Positions 13,391 to 23,389 of a DNA stretch of 64,000 nucleotides are shown here, piece by piece. The translations under genes and the position numbers were made by a program. The notes beneath the pieces were generated by a model. The model was not told the DNA's origin. It worked only from the letters and a program-made list of their open reading frames with translations, and ran no database searches. Numbering within the stretch: the first letter of the stretch is position 1; every line of letters begins with the position of its first letter. This DNA is from Trichoplax sp. H2 (lineage: Eukaryota; Placozoa; Uniplacotomia; Trichoplacea): positions 248,001 through 312,000 of the forward strand of contig NOWV01000072.1 in NCBI GenBank assembly GCA_003344405.1, in the 5' to 3' direction.

Positions 13391-14130
13391 TTTAAAGTGT
13401 ACTGTACTACTACACTATTACTGTATATCTACACTTTAACAGGAGAGCAGTATTTATCATATACAGTAATGCCATACACCTTGACTATCAGTAACAAGTT
13501 TATTTATTTGAGGAAACTTTTTCGTAAAAACAGCCATAGACGCGTATTAATAATTAATCTAGCAGGAAAACTTGAAATTTAGTCAACAAACCAGTTGATT
13601 AACCTTTTCATGACGATCTTTCTTTATTGTGATTATTATTGTTTAGTAGGGTTATAACAGTCATCCATAATAGAATAATTTTAAACACGTATAGTCAACA
13701 TGCATTTATAGTGTATCCTTGAGAATTATTCATCATAGAAATTTCTATTGTCTTAGTTGTTTTACATAAACATAAAAACATTTTGAATTGCTACTGCACA
13801 ATCACAGGGTTCAAGTCCTAGCTCTGGATTTTAAATTCAATATAGCTGATATCAATCTTTGAACACCTTACCTTAATCTGTAATCGTAAGAGTTTAGAAA
13901 TAATATTTGTATCTCCAAGCATTATCCAAGTAACTCTTTCTATCGTACAATATACAGCATTAAATCCATCAAAGGACTACAATTCTTGGCATGATACAAA
14001 AGAGATGTTGATCAATGCATTAATGTATTGCTCCAAAAGTAGTCATCCAATTTAAATCATTTCCAAAGTTTGAAAGATAAATTTTTATACAGAATCATAA
14101 TTCAATAATTGGTTTGTCTGATTGGTAAAA
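13391..14130. other. Intergenic, no gene recognised
   Basis: AT-rich sequence between the SHMT tandem repeat and the stop codon of the convergent SLC35B1-type gene. A GGTTCAAGTCC word near 13808 recalls a tRNA T-arm, but no cloverleaf surrounds it. Confidence 0.5.
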
Positions 14131-15423
14131 TCATTTCAGAATCGGAGTTTTTTTTTTGCCGAAAAAGGCATCCGCGAACAGTCCTGCAAAGACGAGCAAT
14201 ACTCCAATCCATTGTTGCGTAACCAATTTATTTGAAAATATAATAACGGAAAATAAAATAGTAAAGAACTTTCTGGTGGTAGTAATTAGGGCACAGGTTA
14301 ACGGTCCAAATGCAGAAATACACTCAAAGATAAAACTCTACGGTAATAATAGAAAAAACGTCAACATTGTAACGATTATAATAACCGTGATTGAGGAATA
14401 TGAAAATTGAAATTTTATTCAAGATGATAAAAAAAATTTTTACCTGTCCAATTGCGCTAGTAATGCAGAACCCAAGAACATACCAGTACAAAGATGGATG
14501 ACGTGAACAAAATGAGATAAATTCCAACCCATCACCAAATGATACCATGACTAATAATAATAATATAGTTATAAGTTAGGTTAAGCTGTGAAACTGAGAA
14601 GTTTGTATTGGCTAATAATGAAAATTGTAGACATGAGTCCAATTTGATTGATGAACGACTTACTAAGTAATAAGATGGTAGAATAAAAATTGGTATGATA
14701 CATCATCTCGTAACCGCCAACATTTGCCCTAGCTCTCATTTTGTCTTGAATAGCACCAGTAATTCCATCTGATGCTAATGATATTAGCTAAGAACAAAAT
14801 TGATACAGAGTTTAATAGCTTTTTCTTAATTTATAGAGCGGCACTACAACTATTCAGGTTGGAAATAAGGCCTTACTAGTAATAATTCTCCAATGCCGAA
14901 ATTGGCTTTAAATGTATGTTCAGATCTCTGCTTAGGAAATTACAAAGAAAGAGCAATGTCAAATGTACGTAGATATCGCACATAGAATAGCTAGCATACT
15001 CGTAAGGTATTCACCTACCGTCTTGTAAAGCATAAAGACTACAATTCCAAAGACAATAAGGAGAACAGATAAGTATTTCGTTAAGGAATATCGTTTTCCT
15101 CCAATTAAAGCCCCAAGTATCATGACAGGAATTGGTTTGCATGCTTTTCCCAAAACCTAATGATTTATATCAAGTTCATATTATCTTATGGACTGACTAA
15201 TCATCACAACGGTAAAACTCATGATTAAAATCATTACTCTATGTATACTATTGCTATCAACTGTACATCGTATTCTTTTGAAAATGTAGCCATGTTCAAT
15301 TACCTGTTCGGGATAGTTTATGAATATTAAAGCCTTATTACTAGCTGTCATGGCTCCAATATATGTCAAAGATAGCATGAAATACCAGTGCGAAGGCGTT
15401 TCGCTACTCGTCTTTCCAGCAAG
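14131..15423 (-). CDS. SLC35B1: SLC35B1-type ER nucleotide(-sugar)/ATP transporter, N-terminus not found
   Basis: A multi-pass ER membrane carrier of the drug/metabolite transporter superfamily; human SLC35B1 has been described as a UDP-galactose transporter relative and as the ER ATP/ADP exchanger. Exons in transcript order: 15423-15304, 15156-15019, 14927-14877, 14787-14664, 14550-14444, 14337-14131, all with GT-AG ends and continuous frame. Family matches in order: [117 protein letters not shown]. The C-terminus GKKKTPILK is lysine-rich but not a strict KKxx signal. The first 80-90 residues (CYFYYGILQEKITRG region in the human protein) are missing: nothing similar was seen up to 16.8 kb. 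The copy may be 5'-truncated or have distant exons. Confidence 0.85.
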
Positions 15424-16833
15424 CTGTACACCTAAGAGTTATTGCATCCAAGAACATCCAAATAGAAGCACTTTATTATACACATGAAAGATGAGTTACT
15501 TTTATCCTACTGATTTTAGTAGCCTTGAACCGCTAAAATGGGTGCATCATTCAACTACTAACATCAATGATTGTCTTTACGTGGCAAGTACAGTATACAA
15601 ATGTTCTACCCTATCAGGAGTTGATTCATGTTATTGGAACGTCTTATTGATGAATTACCGATGGAAGTACGAACAATATCAGAAATAGTACTAATCTTCT
15701 CTCTGATATTGGCTTCAATATTGATTACAGTAAGCTCCTACAGAGCAAGTTTATTTATTCAATTCATTCATTTCAATTAGCTTACCGACACGAGCAATGA
15801 GCAAATTAGCCAAGCATTGGAGAGCCACTAAAGAGGTTGAAAATGTAAATTTATCTGTAGTACCATCGATGCTAAATTTGCCACGAGTACTGTTATGAAA
15901 AATAGAAGCAACGTTTTGAGTTAGGATCCAGTGTAATAAGACACTAACTATTCTCTATGATTTATCACCGTTTGTAATCATCTCATTGGAAAAGCATACG
16001 ACAAACGACTCGTTCAATTGAAGACGACGGGTTTTGGTCACGATTGACTACTAACTAAATTACCTTGAGCCGTGATCGTACAGTAGATCAACATGTCCAT
16101 TGACTGCATTGTACAGACAAGAATTGTAAAATAACATGGATGTCTTTACTCTATCATGGATTAGTAAAATGAGTGTATTGATCAAGCATGTAGGAAGATC
16201 AATGAATAGCAAATGCAAGCGGAGGCCATCATTAGCACAGCACGATAGTATCAGTCAGTGATTGAATTTGATGGTGTTACTATGCCTATTGGGTAGGATG
16301 GATTTTCAGGGGTGGATCATTCATTTCCTGAATGGATGCAATATCTATCGTGCCAAGACAAGAGTGGGAATTGATCCGAGTGTGTCTATCTGACTCTCGT
16401 TACTAAAAAAATGAGCTTAAGCGATGCTAATAATCCTTCTTGATTACATGTACTGTCTACATCTAGCGATCATTCAATGCGATAGGGCAGTGTCTCATTT
16501 TAAATAGAGTGATGACCGCAGACAAGAAATCAAAAGAGGCCAAATAGAACTAGCAGACGATCAAGTATGGATGCTTGGTCATGCAGGTGATGTTGACTTA
16601 CATTTTCTCTTGAGCGATGCCATAAAAAAAATAACTAATAAATATTCCTGATGCACAGAAGAATAATTTAGTTGATTTTCTCATCATGAAATGATTGCTT
16701 GTCGATGATCCAATCGAGTACTATAGTACATCCAACGATGGTTGCAAACCGCCTACAATAAGTTGATGAATGATTGAAGCAATAGTCCAGTCAAGACTGT
16801 AAGTGATTCCTATTCAACTGTTACCGATGGCAA
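15424..16833. other. No gene recognised; expected location of SLC35B1 N-terminal exons
   Basis: I searched the minus strand for the conserved YGILQEKITRG and LVFIQC segments and found none. Reading frames here are short, with no family motif. Confidence 0.45.
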
Positions 16834-17086
16834 TCAATCTGCTTGTCGATTTAACAATTTTAATCCAGCATCGATGATCCACTGCTGCAATTCTTCAATT
16901 TCTTGAGCCAGTCTGTTGTCATAATATGACCTCGAGTATTGATTGAATATCGGGCTGGTTTTAAAAGGCCTCTCGTACCAGACCCGTGCGTTCCTTGCAA
17001 CTGCCATCCTGGCGCCGACTACATACGCAATCAGCCATGGAACTGCATACATAACTCTGTTGGTGAAAGTGATCAACGCCAGCACT
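16834..17086 (-). CDS. Terminal exon of an unrecognised gene
   Basis: An open frame of about 84 codons on the minus strand, ending in TGA at 16836-16834. It is preceded by a plausible acceptor (TTCCTCAG at 17094-17087) but no ATG, so it reads as a last coding exon. The peptide starts LALITFTNRVMYAVPWLIA, one hydrophobic stretch of about 20 residues. It continues through a basic/aromatic segment (RNARVWYERPF, NQYSRSYYDNR) and ends in an amphipathic IEELQQWIIDAGLKLLNRQAD. The Arg/Tyr-rich tail after a membrane segment is reminiscent of small mitochondrial inner-membrane proteins, but I cannot assign a family. The upstream exons would fall in the repeat array from 17.1 kb onward, and none was recognised. 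Confidence 0.35.
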
Positions 17087-17097
17087 GAGGAATGTCA

Positions 17098-17723
17098 GCC
17101 AGTCAGTAGAAACTACATACCGTAGACTACAGTACTGTCCACTGTACACTCTACAGGACTGCCATGGGTCACGTGGTATCACCACCAAAGCGTGGCAAGC
17201 TCCGATTGGCTTCGGATCCTTTGGTCCATCGTGTCCTTCTTCTCGTTCTGTCCGAGACTGCAACTCTAGACGTTGGACAGACAACTGGCCCGAGAAAGCT
17301 GTTCATGCATCATAATAGAGATTATTGATTTTTATACCGTCACACAGTGTCCTGGTTCTCATCCTTCCCGAAACTGCAACTCTGGACATTAGACAACACG
17401 CCGGAGAACTTGTATACAGTAGAATGTATCCTAAAATGGATTCCATTATCACACGGTGTCCTGGCTTTCGTTCTGTCCAAGACTGCGAATCTGGACATGG
17501 GACAGCACGCCCGAGGACCTGTCATGGAATGTACAGTGTACAGTACAGTAAGGGTTAGCATACACTGTACACTGTACACTGTGGAATGGAGAATTGACAA
17601 TGTCACACAGTGTCCGTCCGAGACTGCCAATCTGGACAGTGGACATTGGACAACGCGCTCGAGAACCTGTAATAAGGTATCTGGAGATTCTATACTGTCA
17701 CACTGTGTCCTGGCCTCGTCCTG
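17098..17723. repeat. Degenerate tandem array, about 125-bp units, with CAGTAC runs
   Basis: Four to five imperfect copies share the order GTGTCCT...GTCC.AGACTGC.A.TCTGGAC, a GGACA repeat, then CACGCC.GAGAACC(TG). Copy starts are near 17228, 17345, 17455, 17605 and 17700. CAGTGTACAGTACAG words sit between units (about 17528-17582). Open frames through this array are repeat artefacts. Confidence 0.7.
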
Positions 17724-17790
17724 TCCGATATCATTTACTATTGCATACTAGACATTCCATGTCTAGTATGCAATAGTAAATGATATCGGA
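17724..17790. repeat. Perfect 32-bp inverted repeat with 3-nt loop
   Basis: The left arm 17724-17755 begins TCCGATATCATTTACTATTG, and the right arm 17759-17790 is its exact reverse complement. The loop is TCC (17756-17758). It directly adjoins the end of the tandem array. Transcribed, it would form a 32-bp perfect hairpin. It could also be a small terminal-inverted element or an assembly fold-back. Confidence 0.9.
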
Positions 17791-18334
17791 GTTGTTGAGT
17801 TCGAGAGTTGGGATTACGCGTAGATATTAGGGGTAGACTCTTTCAGGCAACATGAATTCATTAGAATAAAAAATGAACAGTCAGTTCATGATAGCATTAT
17901 CCTCAACTTCTAATACAGATGGCCATCCTAATTAATGTATTAATCAACTATAAAATGATCTCGCAGCGTTTGATGAATGAGCGCACTACTCGGCACAAGT
18001 TGAAGAAAGTAGCAATCGCGAGCCGCTTCCGTAATATTTCAACATCCAATTGCATAGTCCTCTCTGCCTATTTTAATCATTTGTACTTACACATAATAAA
18101 TCAACAAATACTGTGGCAGCGTTATGCTACTAATGAGGTCTAGTTACTTGAAGAAAAAAAGGATGGAAATGGATAGCAATCTCATGCGCTTAAAGTTCCA
18201 AAACTGATTCCACAAGTAACGAAGGAAATGGCAAACTTGCACCGGTTCTACAATATCCTAAGATTAAATTGTAGAGCACAGCCGGACTACTTTAATCATT
18301 CCTATTTACAAATATGTACAATTGTACATTAGCT
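17791..18334. other. Intergenic, no gene recognised
   Basis: AT-rich sequence. The segment 18190-18330 resembles part of the duplicated unit that follows (CCGGACTACTTTAATCATT versus GGGCTACTCTGACTGTGATCA), so the repeated family extends to its left in diverged form. Confidence 0.45.
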
Positions 18335-19092
18335 AATTATACTGTACTTCAGCAACACTACAAAACAGCAATCTGCAATTAAATTAGAACGCTATTACTA
18401 TTGTTGGACAACTCTCTTGGTTAAAAGTTGACCAGAACAGCATCAGCAACATTACAATCGTAAAAGAATATAGCAATCTTAAACTCGTTCTATAAATGCT
18501 CTAGCAGCCTCAAGATTGTGCATAAATGATTAAGTTAAACCATAACACCATTGCTATTGACTCATCCTCAGTTGCTAAAAAAAAGGAGAATCTCGCTAGT
18601 CAAGCCTGATGGCATCTCCAATCCGTTCCGTAATATTCTAATTTTAAAATAAGTTGTTTAGTTTNNNNNNNNNNNNNNNNNNNNAATTATACTGTACTTC
18701 AGCAACACTACAAAACAGTAATCTGCAATTAAATTAGAACGCTATTACTATTGTTGGACAACTCTCTTGGTTAAAAGTTGACCAGAACAGCATCAGCAAC
18801 ATTACAATCGTAAAAGAATATAGCAATCTTAAACTTGTTCTATAAAATTCTAAAATTAATTTGTGTCGTGCAGTTGGGCTACTCTGACTGTGATCATTTT
18901 TGTTGGCATGCAGATCAGTCAATGCTCTAGCAGCCTCAAGATTGTGCATAAATGATTAAGTTAAACCATAACACCATTGCTATTGACTCATCCTCAGTTG
19001 CTAAAAAAAAGGAGAATCTCGCTAGTCAAGCCTGATTGCATCTCCAATCCGTTCCATATAATATTCTAATTTTAAAATAAGTTGTTTAGTTT
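18335..19092. repeat. Direct duplication flanking an assembly gap
   Basis: Copy 1 (18335-18664) and copy 2 (18685-19092) are nearly identical end to end. Both start AATTATACTGTACTTCAGC and finish GTTGTTTAGTTT. Copy 2 carries about 75 extra bases (about 18848-18922) absent from copy 1. The copies abut a run of 20 N, and copy 1 ends exactly at the gap. This is what two haplotypes of one locus placed in series would look like; a true tandem duplication is the alternative. Confidence 0.9.
18665..18684. other. Assembly gap, 20 N
   Basis: Twenty consecutive N characters. The fixed round length suggests a placeholder of unknown true size. Confidence 0.99.
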
Positions 19093-19575
19093 AATGGAAT
19101 CATTTTAACTAGCTGATATTTTTAAATTCATAGATACACCAATGGCACGCGGCTTCGCTTCTTGTTTATTTTTTCAAGTAGCCCACTCAAATTCAAACTA
19201 CGAATACGTTAATTTTAGGCAAAAACTTTGCCTTTTTAAAACTTACTATAGCTAACTTGTTTCAAATCATGAGAAATTACTACATCACGGTTAATGAAGA
19301 AGACCATTCAACTCGATAGTTACCAAGATATAAAACTATAGAAAGTACATGATACCTTTTCATTCCTGTCGAGCTAGTATGCGATAAAAATAAATCATGC
19401 CTAGTTTCCAAGCACTTCAGTAAGACCTTCTCTCCAATTAAACAACCTGCGAATGAAAGTATCCTACACATTAAGAATAATCATATGTTTGCAAAATTAG
19501 CGCTACTACTGCACAGTGCATTCTTCTAAAGAACTACCGAATTTTGCAACTTTCAAGTCGATATCCATAGCACAT

Positions 19576-20458
19576 ATGTTGTTGAAGACGGTTTCCACTC
19601 TACTTTTCTACCTATTGGCTTCTACTCTCCACTATGGTGCTTCAGTGGGTAAAATGATAATAAAAAAAATAAACTAATATTGCTTTCTGCTTTGCATTTT
19701 TTATTGCAATATTGTGCCTGCAACACTACAACGTCATGAAATTGATGTTTATTTCGTATCTATGTGTATGTTCAGACACGAAAGACATTGTTCCATTATT
19801 CACCAGACATGCGAGAATGAAACGAAAAAGTATTTCTACTTCGGCACATATAAACAACCTACAAAAATCATATTATGAAATCGATAGAATCAGGCAAAGT
19901 AAAACTCCGATCAAATCTCAATCTCGTCAAGATAAAGACCCAAAAGTCGATAGGCAAAGTATGAAAGGAATAGAGGCGCCTATGCCTGCCTTACTAGAAC
20001 CGCAAGATGATACTAAACCTAATACGTCTTCTATCATTGCAATTAAAAGCCAAGAATTTGCATTGACCAATGATCTCAATTTTAGTCAAACAGAACTTTA
20101 TAATCTTTCTTTTGCTACTATAAGCAGTGCTAGAAATGTAACAAATCAAATGCCATCAGAAGTAGCATTAGCCATCGTTGCTACAGTTTCTGCTTCATTA
20201 GCGATTCTATGCCTTTGTTTGTTGCCCAGCGTAAGATATCGAATCAACAGATGCTGTATGGCATTTAATCTTAGCAAGCCTCCAAGCAGAAATCATCCAA
20301 CAGAAATCCACCCATCAGCACCACCGGGTAGTTATCGTAGCCAGCAGAGACGCCAACGTCGTCCATGGCCTTCCAATGGCACAGGACCAACGTGGTTGAC
20401 TGGATTCAGTTTTACTAAAATGACTACATTCGTAAGATTTTATACACGTAGAGATTAA
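19576..20458 (+). CDS. Unrecognised type I single-pass membrane protein
   Basis: Two exons: 19576-19648 and 19776-20458 (donor GGTAAA, acceptor TTCAG), joined in frame as G|AC. The first exon encodes a clear signal peptide (MLLKTVSTLLFYLLASTLHY). The mature part opens with DTKDIVPLFTRHARMKRKS, containing a furin-like R-x-K-R site, then a polar Ser/Lys/Gln-rich ectodomain of about 120 residues with N-glycosylation sequons (NFS, NLS, NVT). One membrane segment follows (EVALAIVATVSASLAILCLCLL), then a basic cytoplasmic tail (RYRINRCC, SQQRRQRRPW) of about 85 residues. Total about 250 residues. The ectodomain has almost no cysteine, so it is not an EGF, Ig or similar module. No family recognised; the topology suggests a surface receptor-like or shed protein. 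Confidence 0.65.
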
Positions 20459-21701
20459 TAATTTTGTGGTTTTGACCTGTATTAACAATTCGCTATTAGC
20501 TTACAACGCTGATCGATTACAAATGAGCAAACGTATTTCATCAAACATCTGCAGCGCTAAAACTGCATTGACCTTGATTTATGATTGCATAACAGCGACG
20601 AAATCATCTCTAGCTAGTGTAATCTCCTGTACGCAACTTTCTTAAGGTTAAGATGCCTATTTACTCTTGCTTAAAATTCATGACCAGCTACTACTATTTC
20701 ACTTAGCACAAGCTGGTAAGTGATGATACGTTGCGGATAAAATTTGTATAAATTCAATAGCAATATGCTCGTCTATTCGCGTTTCTTGACACGAAAATGG
20801 CAGCAAACCTTTGTTCTATGTAATTATACGAGTATTGGTGAATGTGAGACCTGTATTTATACCACAGTAAAATATGAATAAATAGCCTTGCTAAAACGAG
20901 TGCTACATGGAATATGCAAAATTTTGACTTATCCGATAAAAACTGGATAAACCAGATTGTAATGACTTTGAACTTTTCTATTCGTTATTAATAGTAGGAG
21001 GAAGAATAAATGTAAAACTGTCTTTATTTCGCCTGCAACAGATCATACCCAACATCCATATATAGAATTGTTTCCTTCGACAATTCTTTTTTGCTAGCAC
21101 TATTTTTAGCTATATATATATAATAACAACAATAATAATAAACCTTTTAAGATCACTTATAAATCATAATCATAGCAAGGAAAAAGCTCGGCAACTAAAT
21201 ATCGAAGTACATCACTAATCTTCCGTCTATTGAATAAATAATAGTAATACCGGAGGATTACACTTTGAATTCCATTAGTAGAATTCCAATTTATTTGGTA
21301 ATATTATATTGCTATACATTCTATAAACGAATAGTATGATCATAATATCGCTAATCATGGATATCGTTGATATATCGTACATTATTCCATAGTAAGCGTC
21401 TCTTGTGAAACAGTGACTATTTTAGTTAAAGTGGAAGAAATCAGTCAAATACTCTTACCCGAAATCATACTGTAATTAAAGTTGCAACATGTTTACGATA
21501 TCCTTCACAAACAACTATTCCTATCAATACTGTATTAGTTTTTATCAAGAAACATCATCACTAGCAAAGACATCTTGGCCATTCCTTAATGATTTCTATA
21601 CATTGAAAAAAGAGTTGTGTTGATATTTTAGTGTTCCTGATTTTAGAACTTCAAGTTTTATTCTTGTCAAAGCCTTTATCACATGAAAAAGTAAAAGCAC
21701 C
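20459..21701. other. Intergenic, no gene recognised
   Basis: AT-rich spacer between the membrane protein and the first kinase. It holds short TATATA and AAT repeats near 21110-21140. No exon-like segment was seen. Confidence 0.5.
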
Positions 21702-22886
21702 ATGGGGAAACCTAATCACAGCGATAAAGCCTCCTCTGAAAGCTGCAAAAGCCAAAAGCACACTATGAAAACTAACAACATAATCAAACAGCATAACAAG
21801 CAGGCGAAAAGGTATCATAATGCATTTCGTAATCAATTAATACATCATGGTGGGAAAATTGTAGATTCAGCTCTATCGGTTTTAGCAAACCAACATGCTA
21901 GTCGTAAGAGATACTCAGAACCGGCTCAGTTAGGTTGGAGCGATTGGGAGAAATTAGATTTCGCCTATTTTCAGTTTCTCAAACAATATAAATTGGTCAA
22001 GCGGATCCATACCAATGCAAAATACACCATTTCTCTATATAAATTCAATCAACTTCGCGTTACTGTCAAACATATTACCAATCCAGGTCGGCATGATCAA
22101 CTTCTTCTATGGCAACGGCTGCAAGATGAATATAAACTATTGAAAGATTTTAATCATCCCAATATTATGCAAGTAAACGATTGGTATAAGACTAAATCAG
22201 ACTATATGATTCTCATGCCAGTCATGCATCTTAATTTAATGCAATACTTACTACAACGTCGGGCATTAGTACCTGAAAATGATGTTAAAACTATCATAGC
22301 ACAAGTTCTTCATGGTCTTCAGTATCTTCATTCTCAGCGCTATATTCATTGTAATATTCGACCTTGTAATATCGTCTTTTCTAGGTCTAATACTCTTCAA
22401 TTAGTTCTTTGTGGTTTTACATCGGCTGTCTATCTACCTGCAATTGCTCATTCAATCTCCGATAGCCAATGCAGTAAACACATCATTGATCATAAGGCAC
22501 CAATAGATATACAAGATTTTAACTATTGTGCTCCAGAACTCTTTCAGTTACATGCTTCCTATAATTTTTCAACGGATTGCTGGAGTGTTGGTGTTCTGTT
22601 GTATAGGCTACTTTTCAATATGTTACCTTTCGTATGGAATGATGATAATATTGCGCATGCAAACAATTATTATATGCAAAGAATGCAGACCATTTTCCAA
22701 ACGCCACAAGGCGAAAAGCTACCTCTACGCTGTCGAAATTTAATAGTAAACTTGTTGAATCTAGATGTTACGCGACGGTGGAAAGTTTCCAAAGCACTGG
22801 AAAATGAATGGCTAAATGATCATCCAAGTAACATTGCAATGGTTGCTGGCAATAAGAGTGATGATCCAGTTGATGTCGAGTCTTAA
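21702..22886 (+). CDS. Intronless protein kinase-like gene 1, predicted pseudokinase
   Basis: A 394-residue uninterrupted frame starting at CACCATGGGG, a good initiation context. A basic, Ser/His/Lys-rich N-terminus (1-90) precedes a protein kinase fold (about 95-380). The subdomain pattern is recognisable: VTVKHI with the lysine at 123, a glutamate in QDEYKLL at 143, NHPNIMQV, YLHSQRYIH, YCAPELF, and DCWSVGVLLYRLL. Catalytic residues are lost: HRD reads HCN (216-218), KPEN reads RPCN, DFG reads CGF (237-239), and there is no glycine-rich loop. Phosphotransfer is therefore very unlikely, although the ATP-pocket lysine and APE survive. The frame is intact over 394 codons, so it is constrained as a protein rather than a dead copy. 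It resembles kinase 2 in its MGK start, its aromatic segment before the fold (FAYFQFLKQY versus GQYWQFRRDY) and general layout. AATAAA follows at 22944. Confidence 0.88.
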   Translation: MGKPNHSDKASSESCKSQKHTMKTNNIIKQHNKQAKRYHNAFRNQLIHHGGKIVDSALSVLANQHASRKRYSEPAQLGWSDWEKLDFAYFQFLKQYKLVKRIHTNAKYTISLYKFNQLRVTVKHITNPGRHDQLLLWQRLQDEYKLLKDFNHPNIMQVNDWYKTKSDYMILMPVMHLNLMQYLLQRRALVPENDVKTIIAQVLHGLQYLHSQRYIHCNIRPCNIVFSRSNTLQLVLCGFTSAVYLPAIAHSISDSQCSKHIIDHKAPIDIQDFNYCAPELFQLHASYNFSTDCWSVGVLLYRLLFNMLPFVWNDDNIAHANNYYMQRMQTIFQTPQGEKLPLRCRNLIVNLLNLDVTRRWKVSKALENEWLNDHPSNIAMVAGNKSDDPVDVES

Positions 22887-22943
22887 CGTGCATGGTAGAA
22901 GATGATTTTCATCAAGCAATATTGAATCTTACTTGCGGCAGTA

Positions 22944-22949
22944 AATAAA
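22944..22949 (+). terminator. PolyA signal AATAAA of kinase-like gene 1
   Basis: Canonical hexamer 57 bp after the stop codon of the pseudokinase gene. Confidence 0.55.
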
Positions 22950-23389
22950 TACTTTTTTCTTACATGTGTCTTGATTAGAATGCACTCGAATTAATAACGT
23001 ATTTCATTACTTACTATAAATATTATAATTAGAAAATGCTACTCTAAAGGATTTAAGCGCATAAATATTTTTCCATAAGTGGCTCCTTAACAAATCGTGC
23101 AGTATTTAGATTGCATATGCGATCAGTGAATTCCCAGCTTACTGGTTCGAGATCTTCTTTCATAGCGATTAATAGACTATTAGTTTTATTATAATGTTTC
23201 GACCTTCGATCTTGCATTAGCTTATAGTTAGAGGATAACAAAGAAATTATGCGTATGCTTATTGAATCATGAACTTAATTTGTAAGATTGTCTTATTGAA
23301 CTTATTATTTCCCTAATTAAACCTACGAACATCGTTGGAATCATTATAAGAAGAAAATTGGCTGTCGTATGAAAATTTTACTCCAGTAA

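Noticed and set aside
13795-13840. tRNA-like GGTTCAAGTCC word
   Set aside because: Only the T-arm resemblance is present; no acceptor stem, anticodon arm or D-arm of correct spacing can be drawn around it.
17325-17751. 134-codon and 96-codon frames on both strands
   Set aside because: They run through a tandem array in several frames at once, the usual sign of repeat periodicity rather than coding.
19280-19471. Minus-strand exon-like segment LIGEKVLLKCLETRHD with AG and GT at its ends
   Set aside because: It looked like a possible missing SLC35B1 exon because of LIG.K, but the sequence does not align with the N-terminus, and the segment that would match is already accounted for at 15019-15156.
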